Assembly: GCA_964650485.1 (NCBI GenBank)
Contig: CAZYTX010000004.1
Location: 57,093 to 121,092 of the forward strand
Reading direction: 5' to 3'
DNA: 64,000 nucleotides
From: CAZYTX01 sp964650485
GTDB taxonomy: Bacteria > RBG-13-61-14 > DATKZS01
In this document: positions 49,883 through 57,512 of the stretch, piece by piece
Position numbering within the stretch: the first letter of the stretch is position 1
Layout of the letters: each line of letters begins with the position of its first letter
Notes under the pieces: generated by a model
What the model saw: only the letters and a program-made list of their open reading frames with translations
Database searches by the model: none
Told to the model about the DNA's origin: nothing
Made by a program: the position numbers and the translations under genes

Positions 49883-51184
49883 ATGGAAGATAAAACACTG
49901 AAGAACGGCGAGCAGATGCAGGCCTACTCCGAGGCCCTGCAGACCGGGCTCTACGCCAAGAAGACCGGGCTTATAGGCAAGTACGACAATGTCCGGCGCT
50001 ACTGGGAGGACGAGGTCACAAGAAGGTTCCTGCGGCCTCACCTTATAAGGCTCCTGAAGAGGAGCCAGACCAGGATGAGGCGCTTCAGGATACTGGACCT
50101 GGGGTGCGGGGGCGCGGACGGGTTCGAGCTCCTCATCGGCATCAGGCAGCGGGACGCGGACCTCCGGGAGGTCGAGGTGGACATCCTCACCCCGGACGTG
50201 CTCGGCCTGTACAAGGGGATAGACCTGAATGAAGACCTGCTGGAGCAGGCCAGGGATGTCTACGGACACAACCCCAAGCTGATCTTCGAGAAAGGCGACT
50301 TCTCAGACGGGCTGCCTATACCCAAAAACGAGAAGCCATACGACCTGTACTTCACCTCATACGGCACCTGCTCCCACTTCAACGAGGACGAGGGCATGAT
50401 AGCGCTGCTCGCGGACATCGCAGCGAGGACCGAGAACTACTGCATCATTATGTGCGACTGGCTGGGCCGCTACTCCTACGAGTGGCAGACCCTGTGGAGC
50501 AGGGACCTCACGGAGGACAGGAACATGGACTACGTGGTGTCCTATATATACGAGAAAGAAGAACGCGAGAAAAAGCGCGGCGAGCTCCAGCACCTATACC
50601 TCCGGCTCATGAGCAGGGGCGAGGCCGAGGACATTATTGCCGAGGCCAGCGAGAGGGCGGGAGTGCAGATAAGACCGCTCGCATTCTTCGACCGCTCCAT
50701 ATTCACCGGCAGACACATGGACACCGGGGATTACAACCCTTACGCCCGGCCCATGCGCAGGGCGGTCAACTCCCTGCACGAGGTGGCCATAAGGACCGAC
50801 CTGTCCACCCTCAAGCTGGATTACATCCCCAAGCCCGGCTTCGACGAGCTCAACCGCTACTTCGAGAACCTCCAGGTCTGCTGGAACCTGCTGGTGGAGT
50901 ATTCAGACCACCTGCTCAAAAGCTACGACACCCAGAAAAAGCGCTTCACCAACGGGCTGCCCGAGATTCCCCCGGACAGCCCGCCGCCGCTCCGGGAGGT
51001 CCTGGACAGGATGAAGCGCGTGGTCGAGGGCGTGGGCTGGCTGGACGTGGGGCTCCCGCGAGAGAACATCATCGAGCCGCAGCTCGGATACGCTCTCAGA
51101 TACCTGACCTCCAGCCTGCAGCAGGGACAGGGGTGCTCACACTCACTGGTGGGAATACTGGAAGTGGACAAGACAAAGGGCTGA
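49883..51184 (+). CDS. Class I SAM-dependent methyltransferase
   Basis: A 433-residue protein. After about 65 residues comes a Rossmann methyltransferase core: FRILDLGCGGADGFELLIG is motif I, YKGIDLNEDLLEQARDVYG motif II, LIFEKGDFSDGLPI motif III, and DLYFTSYGTCSHFNEDEGMI motif IV. A large C-terminal part of about 200 residues is not familiar. It may methylate an amine related to the transporter's substrate, but the acceptor is unknown. A methyl donor enzyme in an operon with MttB demethylases is notable. Confidence 0.78.
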   Translation: MEDKTLKNGEQMQAYSEALQTGLYAKKTGLIGKYDNVRRYWEDEVTRRFLRPHLIRLLKRSQTRMRRFRILDLGCGGADGFELLIGIRQRDADLREVEVDILTPDVLGLYKGIDLNEDLLEQARDVYGHNPKLIFEKGDFSDGLPIPKNEKPYDLYFTSYGTCSHFNEDEGMIALLADIAARTENYCIIMCDWLGRYSYEWQTLWSRDLTEDRNMDYVVSYIYEKEEREKKRGELQHLYLRLMSRGEAEDIIAEASERAGVQIRPLAFFDRSIFTGRHMDTGDYNPYARPMRRAVNSLHEVAIRTDLSTLKLDYIPKPGFDELNRYFENLQVCWNLLVEYSDHLLKSYDTQKKRFTNGLPEIPPDSPPPLREVLDRMKRVVEGVGWLDVGLPRENIIEPQLGYALRYLTSSLQQGQGCSHSLVGILEVDKTKG

Positions 51185-51201
51185 CCCGGACTGAAGCGGA
51201 A

Positions 51202-52179
51202 ATGATCGAGTTCCAGAACGTGATAAAGACCTACCCCGGCGGCCAGGAGGCCGTGAGGGACCTGTCCATGGAAGTGACCGAGGGCGAGACACTGGTGCTG
51301 CTCGGGCCCAGCGGGTGCGGGAAGACCACCTCCCTCAAGATGATTAACAGGCTGATCGAGCCCACCTCGGGAAAAATACTCATACAGGACACCGACATCA
51401 TGGACCAGGACCCCATCGAGCTGCGCCGGAAAATAGGCTACGCCATCCAGGAGATCGGGCTGTTCCCCCACATGAGCGTGTCCGAAAACGTGGGGGTGGT
51501 GCCCAGGCTGCTCGACTGGCCCAAGGAAAAAACCAGGGAGCGGGTGCACAACCTGCTCTCCATGGTGGGGCTCGACCCGGAAGAGTTCAGGCACAGGTTC
51601 CCGAGCGAGCTAAGCGGCGGCCAGAGGCAGAGGGTGGGGGTGGCAAGGTGCCTGGCAGCGGACCCGCCCATAGTGCTAATGGACGAGCCCTTCGGCGCAC
51701 TGGACCCCATCACCAGGGACCAGCTCCAGAACGAGTTCATTGACCTGGAAACAGAGATAAAAAAGACCGTCATATTCGTGACACACGACATCTTCGAGGC
51801 CGTGAAGATGGGAGACCGGGTGGCGCTTCTTAATGAAGGAAAGCTCCAGCAGTTCTCCACCCCCGCGGAGCTGGTGGAGGAGCCGAAAAACCAGTTCGTG
51901 GACGACTTCCTGGGACAGCAGCGCTTCCAGTTGTCTCTGCTCACCAAGACCATAGAATCCATGATCACCCTCTCGCCCGAGGGCCCTCCCAGGGAAGAAA
52001 AAGAGCTTCCCACATACCGGCTAAAAGCAAGGCACTCCCTTATCCAGGGGCTCGACATGTTCAAGAGGAGCAACGTCAGCAAGCTGCCGGTGTATCAGCA
52101 GAGGCGGCCGGTGGGAGAGCTCGAAAAGTCCGAGCTTCTAAAGCACATCACCCAGATACTGGGGGAGACCGGAGAGTAG
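51202..52179 (+). CDS. opuBA: Quaternary-amine ABC transporter ATPase
   Basis: A 325-residue ATPase of the OpuBA/OpuCA/ProV type. It has Walker A (GPSGCGKTTS), Q-loop, signature LSGGQRQRVGVARCL, Walker B (PPIVLMDEPFGALDP) and the switch His (FVTHDIFEA). The C-terminal 75 residues carry one CBS-like repeat (RSNVSKLPVYQQRRPVGEL), the place where osmotic or nucleotide regulation acts in this family. ATG 51202 follows the SAM methyltransferase by 17 bases. The permease starts one base after its stop. Confidence 0.92.
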   Translation: MIEFQNVIKTYPGGQEAVRDLSMEVTEGETLVLLGPSGCGKTTSLKMINRLIEPTSGKILIQDTDIMDQDPIELRRKIGYAIQEIGLFPHMSVSENVGVVPRLLDWPKEKTRERVHNLLSMVGLDPEEFRHRFPSELSGGQRQRVGVARCLAADPPIVLMDEPFGALDPITRDQLQNEFIDLETEIKKTVIFVTHDIFEAVKMGDRVALLNEGKLQQFSTPAELVEEPKNQFVDDFLGQQRFQLSLLTKTIESMITLSPEGPPREEKELPTYRLKARHSLIQGLDMFKRSNVSKLPVYQQRRPVGELEKSELLKHITQILGETGE

Positions 52180-52180
52180 C

Positions 52181-52846
52181 ATGATCGAGGTGCTCTCAGC
52201 GTTCTTTCACAAGCTCGGGCCCGAGATAGCGGACCGCACCTACGAGCACGTCTACCTCACCTTCTTCGCCATGGTGCTGGCCATCGGCCTGGCCCTCCCC
52301 CTGGGCATCATCCTCACCCGCAAGAGGTGGGAGCGGTTCTCGTCGTTTTTCATGAGCGTGGGCGCGGTCATCCAGACCGTGCCCAGCCTGGCCATGATAG
52401 CGCTTATCGTGCTCATCTTCTCCATGGCGGCACTGCCCACCGTGGGCGCGCTCCCGGCACTGACCGCGCTGTTCCTCTACGCGCTCCTGCCCATACTGAG
52501 GAACACCTACACCTCCCTGAAGCAGGTGGACCCCGCGGTCCTGGAGGTGGCAAGGGGCATGGGCATGAAGCCGCTGCAGGTGCTGTTCATGGTCGAGCTG
52601 CCGCTCTCACTCCCCGTGATCATGGCCGGGGTGCGCATCTCCACGGTGTGGACAATCGGCATCGCCACCCTGGTGGGGCTCATAGGCGCCGGCGGCCTGG
52701 GAGACCTTATACTGAAGGGCCTGCGAACCATACAGATGGACTACCTCCTGGCCGGCACCATACCCGCGGCCATACTGGCTCTTATTTTCGACGGGCTGCT
52801 CGCCGGCCTGGAAAAGTGGCTCACCCCCAGGGGGCTCAAGGGCTGA
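52181..52846 (+). CDS. opuBB: Quaternary-amine ABC transporter permease
   Basis: A 221-residue inner-membrane permease of the OpuBB/ProW type with five or six helices. The EAA loop that docks the ATPase reads EVARGMGMKPLQVLFMVELP, and VGLIGAGGLGDLILKGL follows. Members import choline, glycine betaine, proline betaine or carnitine. Only one permease is present, so it probably acts as a homodimer. The binding protein gene comes after an intervening MarC gene. Confidence 0.92.
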   Translation: MIEVLSAFFHKLGPEIADRTYEHVYLTFFAMVLAIGLALPLGIILTRKRWERFSSFFMSVGAVIQTVPSLAMIALIVLIFSMAALPTVGALPALTALFLYALLPILRNTYTSLKQVDPAVLEVARGMGMKPLQVLFMVELPLSLPVIMAGVRISTVWTIGIATLVGLIGAGGLGDLILKGLRTIQMDYLLAGTIPAAILALIFDGLLAGLEKWLTPRGLKG

Positions 52847-52873
52847 GCCCATAATGCAGTGCGGTGCCGAGAG

Positions 52874-53485
52874 ATGATCTCCGACGTAACAAACTCGCTC
52901 CTGCCATTCCTTGCAATACTCAACCCCTTTGCCCTCTGCCTCTACCTGGTGGGGGTGATGGAGGACCTGGAGTACAGGGAACTGCTAAAGGTGCTGGTGA
53001 TCTCGTCGCTCACCTCGCTGGCCGTGTTCTGGCTCTTCGTCATCTTCGGAAATTCCCTTCTAAGGGTGGTGGGGGTAAGCCCGCCGTCGCTGCGCATATT
53101 CGGAGGGATCATCTTCTTCGTGGTGGCCTACAACTACGTGACCAAGGGGTTCAAGGGAGCCGAGGTGCTGCGGGGATCGCTCGACGAGCTGCCCTCGGCC
53201 ATCGCACTGCCATACATGATCGGGGCCGGCACCATCACCCAGTCAATCATCATCGGCGACAACCTCCCGGGCTGGCTGGGGATGATGGTGGTGGCGGTCG
53301 CGGTTGCAACGACTTTTCTGGCCATCTTGATATTCAAGAGGCTTCGCGACATGATGCGCGGGGCCAGGGAGCCCGTGTTCGACAGGTGGGTGAACATACT
53401 CTCCAGGATCAACGGCCTGGTGATAGGGGCCGTGTCAACCGAGATGGTGATCGCGGGGATCCACAACCTGTGGGAGAAGGTCTGA
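52874..53485 (+). CDS. MarC/UPF0056-family membrane protein
   Basis: A 203-residue membrane protein with about six helices, beginning with LLPFLAILNPFALCLYLVGV, the family start where the usual Asn-Pro pair lies. GIIFFVVAYNYVTKG and GAGTITQSIIIGDN fit the second half. The family has no firm function (early claims in antibiotic resistance were withdrawn). It is inserted between the permease and binding protein genes. ATG 52874 is preferred to GTG 52859. Confidence 0.78.
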   Translation: MISDVTNSLLPFLAILNPFALCLYLVGVMEDLEYRELLKVLVISSLTSLAVFWLFVIFGNSLLRVVGVSPPSLRIFGGIIFFVVAYNYVTKGFKGAEVLRGSLDELPSAIALPYMIGAGTITQSIIIGDNLPGWLGMMVVAVAVATTFLAILIFKRLRDMMRGAREPVFDRWVNILSRINGLVIGAVSTEMVIAGIHNLWEKV

Positions 53486-53497
53486 GAGGAGGATCAT

Positions 53498-54436
53498 ATG
53501 TCTATCAGGAACAGGGTTATAGTTGTCATAGCGGTCGTGGCCCTCATAGCCGCGGTGCTGGCCGTGACCAGGTACACCGGGACCTACGGCGGCATCAAGG
53601 CGGCCTTCGACGCTGAGCTCCTGGCAAGGCCGGAGTACGAAAGGCTCATGCAGACCTATGAGCTCGAGTTCAACACCGAGCCCATGCAGATGGACCCGGG
53701 ACTCATGTACAGGGCACTGGCGGAGGGAGCGGTGGACGTGATTGACGGGTTCGCCACCGACGGCCGCATACCCGCGTACAACCTGGTCATACTCGAGGAC
53801 GACAAGGGGGCCTTCCCCCCCTACTACGCCGCGCCGGTGGTGAGAGCCGACACCCTGAAAAAGTACCCGGAGCTGAAAGGGGTGCTCAACCTCCTCGCCG
53901 GGAAGCTCCCGGACAAGACCATGCGCAGGCTGAACTACGAGGTTGACGAGAAGGGGCGAAAGGCTTACACAGTGGCCCTTTCGTGGCTGGTGCAGAGCGG
54001 ACTGGTAAAACAGGACGCAAAGCCAAAGGAAGCGAAGGGACCGGTCACCGTGGGCAGCAAGGCATTCACCGAGCAGGAGATCATAGGCGAGATGATGTCA
54101 ATACTGATCGAGCGAAACACCGACATCGAGGTTGACAGAAGGCTCAACCTGGGAGGCACCATGATATGCTTTAACGCACTCAAGGCCGGGGACCTGGACC
54201 TGTACGCCGAGTACACCGGCACCGCGCTGGTGAACGTATTGAAACGCGAGGTCATGCGGGACCCGGAAAAGACCTACAAGCTGGTGAAGAAGCAATTCGA
54301 AAAAGACTACGACCTCGTGTTCCTCCTGCCATTCGGCTTCAACAACACCTACACCTTAACCATGAGGAAGGAGCACGCAAAAGAGCTCGGCATCAAGACC
54401 ATATCCGACCTGGCCCGATACACCAGGGAGCACTAG
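53498..54436 (+). CDS. opuBC: Betaine-type ABC transporter binding protein with swapped half-domains
   Basis: A 312-residue OpuAC/OpuBC-family binding protein with an N-terminal membrane anchor (7-24). In the usual OpuBC order a first lobe (VGSKxFTEQ, NLGGT, LYxEYTGT, NNTY, ISDLAR) precedes a second lobe (DPGLMYxAL, DGRIPAYNL, LEDDKxxFPPY, LNYEVD). Here the second lobe is first (residues 30-170: MDPGLMYRAL, TDGRIPAYNLVILEDDKGAF, RRLNYEVD), and the first lobe follows (183-312: VTVGSKAFTEQEI, RRLNLGGTMICFNAL, LYAEYTGTALVN, FNNTYTL, ISDLARYTREH). Both halves are complete in their usual motifs, so the protein is a circular permutation rather than a truncation. It follows the MarC gene by 12 bases. 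Confidence 0.85.
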   Translation: MSIRNRVIVVIAVVALIAAVLAVTRYTGTYGGIKAAFDAELLARPEYERLMQTYELEFNTEPMQMDPGLMYRALAEGAVDVIDGFATDGRIPAYNLVILEDDKGAFPPYYAAPVVRADTLKKYPELKGVLNLLAGKLPDKTMRRLNYEVDEKGRKAYTVALSWLVQSGLVKQDAKPKEAKGPVTVGSKAFTEQEIIGEMMSILIERNTDIEVDRRLNLGGTMICFNALKAGDLDLYAEYTGTALVNVLKREVMRDPEKTYKLVKKQFEKDYDLVFLLPFGFNNTYTLTMRKEHAKELGIKTISDLARYTREH

Positions 54437-54475
54437 CCCGGGATTTGACTGCATGCAGTCCGGGTGTTATTATTA
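54437..54475 (+). terminator. Candidate terminator of the betaine operon
   Basis: GACTGCATGCAGTC (54447-54460) is a perfect palindrome, flanked by CCCG (54437) and CGGG (54461), and followed by TGTTATTATTATT. This gives a GC-edged hairpin with a T-rich tail directly after the binding protein stop. Confidence 0.5.
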
Positions 54476-54485
54476 TTAGAATATT

Positions 54486-54887
54486 ATGGAATTCGATTTT
54501 GAGAAAACAGTGTCCTACTGGGCTGAGGGCGCTGAATATGATCTGGATACTGCGGAGAGTCTCCTGAAGGTCGGGAAATATTCTTATGCATTATTCTTCG
54601 GGCATCTTCGCCTGGAAAAACTTTTGAAGGCCCTGGTGGTTAAAGGCACAAAAAAGCATGCTCCTTATACTCATTCATTGCCATTGCTTGCAAGTAAACT
54701 TGAATTTGACATTCCTGAGGATATAAACCGTAAGCTTGCGGGCTTTATGGAATTTTACTTTGAGACGAGGTACCCGGAGGAGAACAGGATTTTCTACGAC
54801 AAATGCACCAAGGATTTTTCCGGTGAAAATCTGAAAGAGGTAAAGAAGGTCTTCAAATGGTTGAAGCAGAGATTAGAAGAGCGCTGA
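54486..54887 (+). CDS. HEPN-domain protein
   Basis: A 133-residue all-alpha protein of the HEPN type. YWAEGAEYDLDTAESLLKVG and LRLEKLLKALVVKGTKKHAP fit helices 1 and 2, with a later HAPYTHSLPLL as in family PF05168, and VKKVFKWLKQRLEE at the end. HEPN proteins paired with MNT nucleotidyltransferases form toxin-antitoxin modules in which HEPN is usually the ribonuclease toxin. The R-x4-6-H active motif is not clear here. It overlaps the next gene by 31 bases. Base composition is less GC-rich than in the neighbouring operon. Confidence 0.82.
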   Translation: MEFDFEKTVSYWAEGAEYDLDTAESLLKVGKYSYALFFGHLRLEKLLKALVVKGTKKHAPYTHSLPLLASKLEFDIPEDINRKLAGFMEFYFETRYPEENRIFYDKCTKDFSGENLKEVKKVFKWLKQRLEER

Positions 54888-55177
54888 TAAAATTTTCCAG
54901 GGCTGTTGAGGAAAAGGGGGTCCGGGTGCAAAAGGTTATCCTTTATGGCTCCCGTGCCCGGGAGAGGTGGCATGAATTCAGCGATATTGACGTGGCGATT
55001 GTTTCACCGGATTTTGGAAGAGACCGCTTCGAAGAAGGGGTCAAACTCTTCCAGATAGCTTCTGAAATTGACCCGCGAATAGAGCCGGTCCCTGTTTCCC
55101 TCAAGGCCTACCAGCAGGACACCTGGGTCCCATTAATCCATGAGATCAGGGAAAAGGGCACGGAAGTAAAGATGTGA
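54857..55177 (+). CDS. MNT-type minimal nucleotidyltransferase
   Basis: A 106-residue minimal nucleotidyltransferase. The active site is intact: LYGSRARERWHEFSDIDVAI, giving GSxAR and DxD. In HEPN-MNT pairs of the HepT-MntA type the MNT protein neutralises the toxin by AMP-ylating it. Its start overlaps the HEPN gene by 31 bases. A third Asp/Glu at EIDPRIEPVPVS completes the metal site. Confidence 0.85.
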   Translation: MVEAEIRRALIKFSRAVEEKGVRVQKVILYGSRARERWHEFSDIDVAIVSPDFGRDRFEEGVKLFQIASEIDPRIEPVPVSLKAYQQDTWVPLIHEIREKGTEVKM

Positions 55178-55184
55178 ACTCCAG

Positions 55185-56828
55185 CTACTTAAGCACCGCT
55201 CCCCTTGCCGCGGAGCTCACCGCCTTTACGTACCTGCGCATGTATCCCGGGGGTATGTCCCGCTCGGGCGGCTTCCAGTCTTTGAGCCGCTTTTTTATCT
55301 GGTCCTGTGAGAGGTCCACCTCCAGCCTTCGGCGGGGCACGTCAATGGTGATCCTGTCCCTGTCTTTGACCGCTGCGATGGGCCCGTACTCGAACGCCTC
55401 TGGTGACACGTGGCCGATGCAGGGTCCCGCGGTGGCGCCTGAGAAGCGGCCGTCGGTTATGAGCGCCACGTTCGTGAGGCCGGAGAGGTCCAGCGCCATG
55501 GTCACGGCCAGGGTCTCGGGCATGCCCGGGCCTCCCCTGGGCCCCTCGTTCCTGATGACCACCACCATGCCCTCCTTGATGGCGCCCTCGCGCACGGCCT
55601 TCAATGCCTGGGCCTCGGACTCCATCACATAAGCCTCGCCAATAAAGCTCATCATCTCCGGGACCACGGACGACTGCTTGACCACCGCGCCCTCGGGGGC
55701 CAAGTTGCCGAACAGCGCCACAGTGCCCCCCTCGGCCATGTGCGGCTTGTCCTTCTCGGGTATGACCCGCTGGTCCGCGACCTCGACCAGGGGGATGATG
55801 TCCTTGAAGCGCTGGCCGGTTACAGTCATGCACTCGAGGTGCAGGTCGTTCTCCAGCCGCTTCATGACCCCGGGTATGCCGGCGGCGGAGTACAGGTCCA
55901 CCATGCCGAAGGGCCCGTTCGGGCTGATGGCGCATATGGTTGGTATCTGTTTGTTGAATTCGTTGAAGAGCGTAAGCGGGAACTCGATGCCCAGCTCGTG
56001 CGCGATCGCCGGGAGGTGCAGGGCCGAGTTGGTGGAACCGCCTATTGCCAGGTTCACCATGAGCGCGTTCTCGAGCGACTCCCTGCCCAGTATGGCCCGG
56101 GCGGAAAGCTCCTCCTCGACCATCTCCACGATGCGCTTGCCTGTCTGCCTGGCAAAGCGGAGCTTCTCTGAGAGGAAACCGGGCACCGCGGAAGAGCCGG
56201 GAATGGTCATGCCCAGTGCCTCGGCAATGGACTGGAAGGTGTTGGCTGTGCCCATGATCTCGCACGAGCCGCAGGTGGCGCAGGTTGACGAGGCCACCTT
56301 GAGCCCCAGGTCCTGGTAGTCCTTGTGGTCCACGCTCTGGCCCCGGCCTGCCATGAACCGTATCTGCCAGGCGTTGGGACCGCCGGTGAGGAATATTGTT
56401 GGCAGGTCGAGCCGGGCCGCGGCCATGAGCATGCCGGGTATGATCTTGTCGCAGCTAGCGATCATGACCAGGCCGTCGAAGAGCATGCTTCGCACGTGGG
56501 TCTCGACCGTGTCGGCGATGAGCTCGCGCTGCGGCAGTATGAAGCGCATGCCCGGGTTGCCCTCGGTGAGACCGTCGCAGGGCGCGGGCACGTTGAACTC
56601 GAAGGGCACTCCGCCGGCCGCGTGCACCCCCTCTTTCACCTTCTGGGCCAGTCCGGAGAGGTGCATGTGTCCGGGGTTGATCTCGGTGTGCGAGTTGACC
56701 ACGCCTATCATGGGCTTACTTTTAAGCTCCTCCACGTCGGCGCCCGTGCCTTTCATCATGTTCAGGCGCACGATGCCCATGGGGAAATCTCTTTGGTCGA
56801 ATATGTAGTTGCTCTTTGGTTTCTTCAT
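55185..56828 (-). CDS. ilvD: IlvD/Edd-family dehydratase (dihydroxy-acid dehydratase)
   Basis: A 547-residue iron-sulfur dehydratase, most likely dihydroxy-acid dehydratase of valine/isoleucine synthesis. Family motifs: VNSHTEINPGHMHL, NVPAPCDGLTEGNPGM, IASCDKIIPGML, CGSCEIMGTANTF, NLAIGGSTNSALHLPAIA, and VALITDGRFSGATAGPCIGH. The first and second Cys (PCDG, SCDK) and the Cys cluster before TANT give the iron-sulfur ligands. The third motif (STCATCGSCEI) is not quite that of E. coli IlvD, so a sugar-acid dehydratase is possible. ATG 56828 is preferred because GGAGG lies seven bases upstream. No other ilv genes are near. Confidence 0.85.
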   Translation of the reverse strand: MKKPKSNYIFDQRDFPMGIVRLNMMKGTGADVEELKSKPMIGVVNSHTEINPGHMHLSGLAQKVKEGVHAAGGVPFEFNVPAPCDGLTEGNPGMRFILPQRELIADTVETHVRSMLFDGLVMIASCDKIIPGMLMAAARLDLPTIFLTGGPNAWQIRFMAGRGQSVDHKDYQDLGLKVASSTCATCGSCEIMGTANTFQSIAEALGMTIPGSSAVPGFLSEKLRFARQTGKRIVEMVEEELSARAILGRESLENALMVNLAIGGSTNSALHLPAIAHELGIEFPLTLFNEFNKQIPTICAISPNGPFGMVDLYSAAGIPGVMKRLENDLHLECMTVTGQRFKDIIPLVEVADQRVIPEKDKPHMAEGGTVALFGNLAPEGAVVKQSSVVPEMMSFIGEAYVMESEAQALKAVREGAIKEGMVVVIRNEGPRGGPGMPETLAVTMALDLSGLTNVALITDGRFSGATAGPCIGHVSPEAFEYGPIAAVKDRDRITIDVPRRRLEVDLSQDQIKKRLKDWKPPERDIPPGYMRRYVKAVSSAARGAVLK

Positions 56829-56966
56829 GTCATGCCTCCTTGTAGATGTCTGTTTATTAGGTTTGCTTTTTTTTGTCAAGCAGGGTGCAGGGTGCGGGGA
56901 GCGGAATTGAACCGGGTGCGCATTAGCTGCTAAGCTCTGCTAAAACACGTAGCCGGAGGACGGGTC

Positions 56967-57458
56967 ATGGCAGGAAAAGGCGAGGTGATGGTAAGGTTTG
57001 CGGAGGAGAAGGACCTGGACGCTATCGTGGACATATGGTGGCAGTTGGTTGTCGAGCACGAGGACCGCGACCGGGCCTTCTGGGGGCTGCTCCCCGAGCA
57101 CGTGGCAAAGGAGCGATTCAGGGAGTGGCGGCAGAAGACCATGGAGAACCCCGATTGCATACACCTGGTGGCGGAGCTCGATGGACAAGTGATCGGGTTC
57201 GTGCAGGGACAGCCCCTTTCCAGGCCCCCCATATACGAGATCGGGAGAGTGGGCAGGATAAACGAGCTGGCGGTGGACAGCGGGCACAGGCGCCGGGGAG
57301 CGGGCAGGAGCCTCCTGCTCTTCATAACGGATGAGCTTGCAAGCCGGGGCTACGAGATCGTGGACCTGATGGTGGACGCGGACAACCAAGCCGCCCGGGA
57401 CATGTACCAGGCGGAGGGCTTCTACCCGCGGGAGCTGCACATGCTGAGGAGGGTGTGA
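56967..57458 (+). CDS. GNAT-family acetyltransferase
   Basis: A 163-residue GNAT: RFAEEKDLDAIVDIWWQLV as first strand and helix, IHLVAELDGQVIGFVQGQP, INELAVDSGHRRRGAGRSLL with the acetyl-CoA loop, and DADNQAARDMYQAEGF. Substrate unknown. The ATG at 56967 has a CGGAGGA site nine bases upstream. It is a single-gene unit between the divergent ilvD and the convergent acyl-CoA synthetase. Confidence 0.85.
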   Translation: MAGKGEVMVRFAEEKDLDAIVDIWWQLVVEHEDRDRAFWGLLPEHVAKERFREWRQKTMENPDCIHLVAELDGQVIGFVQGQPLSRPPIYEIGRVGRINELAVDSGHRRRGAGRSLLLFITDELASRGYEIVDLMVDADNQAARDMYQAEGFYPRELHMLRRV

Positions 57459-57512
57459 TTAGTGCGTGTGGCGAAACACCTTAACACCTTATTTCAATAT
57501 TACTTTATGCCT

